A stretch of 15,620 nucleotides of DNA from GCA-002712045 sp028112705 (GTDB lineage: Bacteria > Pseudomonadota > Alphaproteobacteria > Rhodobacterales > Rhodobacteraceae), in assembly GCA_028112705.1 (NCBI GenBank), contig JAOGYN010000022.1:1-15620 (forward strand), given 5' to 3'. The first letter of the stretch is position 1. Every line of letters begins with the position of its first letter. Of the stretch, positions 14,297 to 15,620 are shown piece after piece. A program made the translations under genes and the position numbers. The notes beneath the pieces were generated by a model, which was not told the origin of the DNA, did no database searches, and saw only the letters and a list, made by a program, of their open reading frames with translations.

Positions 14297-14341
14297 TTTA
14301 TAAGCTCTCTTAAAGGTTTTCAAGTACTTAATAACTTGCTT

Positions 14342-14370
14342 AGTATAATAAAAATTACGCTATGTCGCAA
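14342..14370 (-). promoter_or_regulatory. Candidate promoter for the M23-bactofilin operon
   Basis: On the minus strand TTGCGA (plus 14370-14365) and TATACT (plus 14347-14342) are separated by exactly 17 nt in the 99-nt gap before the M23 gene. They match the consensus at 4/6 and 5/6. Transcription would start near 14335, about 38 nt before the ATG. This is one of the better promoter matches in the window. Confidence 0.5.
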
Positions 14371-14395
14371 CAAGTTTGTATAATCTTTTTGATAT

Positions 14396-15214
14396 TCAAA
14401 TTTCTTGCTCTGTTAAAGGCCAGTAAAAATCTGGTGGCAATCCACTTTCAGCTCTTTTCTCTTCATTAAATGGTGGTTTTAGTGTGGAGTGAAAATACTT
14501 CCGAACCAGCTTGTGAAATGTTGGCTTTGGATCGAGATTATTTCGTCCACACAAAAAATTAAACCATTTTGATCCATAAGAAACATGGTTTACTTCTTCT
14601 GAATAAATTATGTTGAGGTATTCTACAGCTTTTTGTTCGTTCGCATTTTTAAAAAGCTCAATCATCTTTGGTGTCACGTCCAGACCACGAGCTTCCAAAA
14701 CCATAGGAACAACTGCTAGACGACCTAAGATGTCATCATCAGTTTGTTTTGCTGCGTCCCACATGCTATTGTGAGCAGGTAAAGCACCATAGAATGAGTT
14801 TCGATCTTGTAGCAATTGTGACAAAAGTTCGAAGTGTTTGGTCTCATCTTTGGCTGCATTTACCCAGTCGTCATAAAAGCTTAAGGAGAATTTCACTTTT
14901 GAAAATCTGGCTATTATATCCCAATGAAGGTCAATAGCATTAAGTTCAATGTGCGCCACTGAATGGATTAAAGCTATTCTGCCCTTTTCTGATCCAAATT
15001 TTCTTTTAGGCATTAAGCGTGGTGGTAATAAATTTGGTTTTTCTGGCCTTGTTGGGGTGTCTGGACAGAGCGCATTTCCAATACAAATCTTATTTTCATT
15101 CTTTCTGTCATTCAACCAAAGTTCAGCATACTTATTTGAAAGTTTTACCTTATCTTCAGTATTTTTTGCTGACAATATGTCAACTGCCATTTCGGTTAAG
15201 GAATTAGTTTTCAT
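14396..15214 (-). CDS. DUF455 family ferritin-like (MiaE-like) diiron protein
   Basis: The family is widespread but its substrate is unknown. It has a ferritin-like four-helix fold related to MiaE tRNA hydroxylase. The 272-residue protein has a complete set of candidate diiron ligands: Glu90 (HIELNAID), Glu124 and His127 (DETKHF), Glu174 (LEARGLD), and Glu207 and His210 (SEEVNH). The C-terminal PDFYWPLTE is also family-typical. There is no signal peptide, so it is cytoplasmic. The ATG overlaps the bcp stop in an ATGA (15211-15214), which indicates coupled translation with a peroxiredoxin. A role in oxidative metabolism or tRNA modification is possible but not shown by sequence. Confidence 0.85.
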   Translation of the reverse strand: MKTNSLTEMAVDILSAKNTEDKVKLSNKYAELWLNDRKNENKICIGNALCPDTPTRPEKPNLLPPRLMPKRKFGSEKGRIALIHSVAHIELNAIDLHWDIIARFSKVKFSLSFYDDWVNAAKDETKHFELLSQLLQDRNSFYGALPAHNSMWDAAKQTDDDILGRLAVVPMVLEARGLDVTPKMIELFKNANEQKAVEYLNIIYSEEVNHVSYGSKWFNFLCGRNNLDPKPTFHKLVRKYFHSTLKPPFNEEKRAESGLPPDFYWPLTEQEI

Positions 15215-15620
15215 AATGCCTGTGCAGTTTTGATTACTTCCTGGACATGACCTTCTACTTTAACTTTTCGCCAAGTTTTTAAAATGTTTCCATCTTTACT
15301 AATCAAAAATGTTGACCTTTCAATACCCTTATATGTTTTACCATACATTGTTTTTTCTTTCCAAACTTGAAAGGCTTCACACATTAGACCTTCATGGTCA
15401 TAAAGTAGATCTACTGATAATTGATGCTTTTTTTTGAATTTTTCATGTGATGATTGATCATCTTTTGAAACCCCAAAAAGCTCAATTCCCAAGTCAGAGA
15501 ATTGTTTCTTGTTATTTGAGAAATCTTTAGTCTCAATGGTACAACCTGGCGTATCGTCGCGTGGGTAAAAAAACAAAACATAGAATTTATTTTCAAAGAA
15601 TTGTTGAGTAATATTTTCTC
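15211..15620 (-). CDS. bcp: Bcp/PrxQ-type peroxiredoxin, 5' end outside the window
   Basis: Thiol peroxidase that reduces hydrogen peroxide and organic hydroperoxides in the cytoplasm. The frame is open to the right edge of the window, so the N-terminus is missing. A TTG at 15576 lies inside the conserved core and is not the start. Visible from the edge: NITQQFFENKFYVLFFYPRD, then the active site DDTPGCT with the peroxidatic Cys, then WKEKTMYGKTYKGIERSTFL. The second Cys five residues later in E. coli Bcp is Lys here (CTIETK). A Cys in LMCEAFQVW, equivalent to E. coli Cys99, is retained. The stop overlaps the DUF455 gene start by 4 nt. Confidence 0.92.
   Translation of the reverse strand, partial: ENITQQFFENKFYVLFFYPRDDTPGCTIETKDFSNNKKQFSDLGIELFGVSKDDQSSHEKFKKKHQLSVDLLYDHEGLMCEAFQVWKEKTMYGKTYKGIERSTFLISKDGNILKTWRKVKVEGHVQEVIKTAQAL

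Noticed and set aside
14297..14323. Upstream TTG start for the M23 peptidase
   Set aside because: ATG 14296 has a good AAGAGAG site, and the TTG would lie beyond it.
15411..15596. 61-residue minus-strand frame within bcp
   Set aside because: A frame-shifted shadow of the peroxiredoxin coding region.
1..15620. Mobile elements, CRISPR arrays, phage or defence genes
   Set aside because: No transposase, integrase, regularly spaced repeats or defence domains. All 16 genes belong to known housekeeping or envelope families with uniform AT-rich coding.

Overview
The window is 15.6 kb of AT-rich, densely packed chromosomal DNA from an alphaproteobacterium, probably a streamlined marine-type lineage. 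The evidence is the gene set: a bacterial homologue of the complex I subunit NDUFA12 next to mlaD, an RNase E with an acidic insertion in its S1 domain and a C-terminal GWW motif, an M48-TPR protease, and a bactofilin/M23/DUF455/Bcp block. TGA is an ordinary stop (aat, accC, DUF455 gene, bcp), which fits the RF2 gene in the window. There are no insertion sequences, phage genes, CRISPR arrays, tRNAs or rRNAs. The exact clade cannot be fixed from this sequence alone.

Layout. (1) 1-2830, plus strand: 3' end of tig, then clpP and clpX, the classical protein quality-control cluster, closed by a weak hairpin/T-run. (2) 2888-3708, plus strand: NDUFA12-family gene and mlaD, overlapping by one base (TAATG). 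(3) 3730-10920, minus strand, transcribed right to left: rne, M48 protease, DsbA-family thiol oxidoreductase, accB, accC, aat. accC/aat overlap by 4 nt (ATGA). (4) 10921-11375: the only long gap, between divergent rne and prfB. It holds candidate promoters for both genes, a palindrome in the rne promoter spacer, and a good rho-independent terminator on the plus strand with no recognisable gene in front of it. (5) 11376-12503, plus strand: prfB, convergent with (6) 12511-15620, minus strand: bcp (5' end outside the window), DUF455 ferritin-like protein, M23 peptidase and bactofilin, with overlaps at bcp/DUF455 and M23/bactofilin.

The genes are mostly housekeeping: folding and proteolysis (tig, clpPX, aat, M48, DsbA), the first step of fatty acid synthesis (accBC), RNA turnover (rne), translation termination (prfB), and envelope maintenance and shape (mlaD, M23 plus bactofilin). 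As I recall alphaproteobacterial gene order, several usual neighbours are absent: lon after clpX, a DUF2155 gene beside aat, aroQ beside accB, and amidase plus PBP1A between rne and prfB. That pattern suggests genome compaction or rearrangement. No clearly new multi-gene system is visible. The best lead for something undescribed is the candidate small RNA or leader in the rne-prfB gap.
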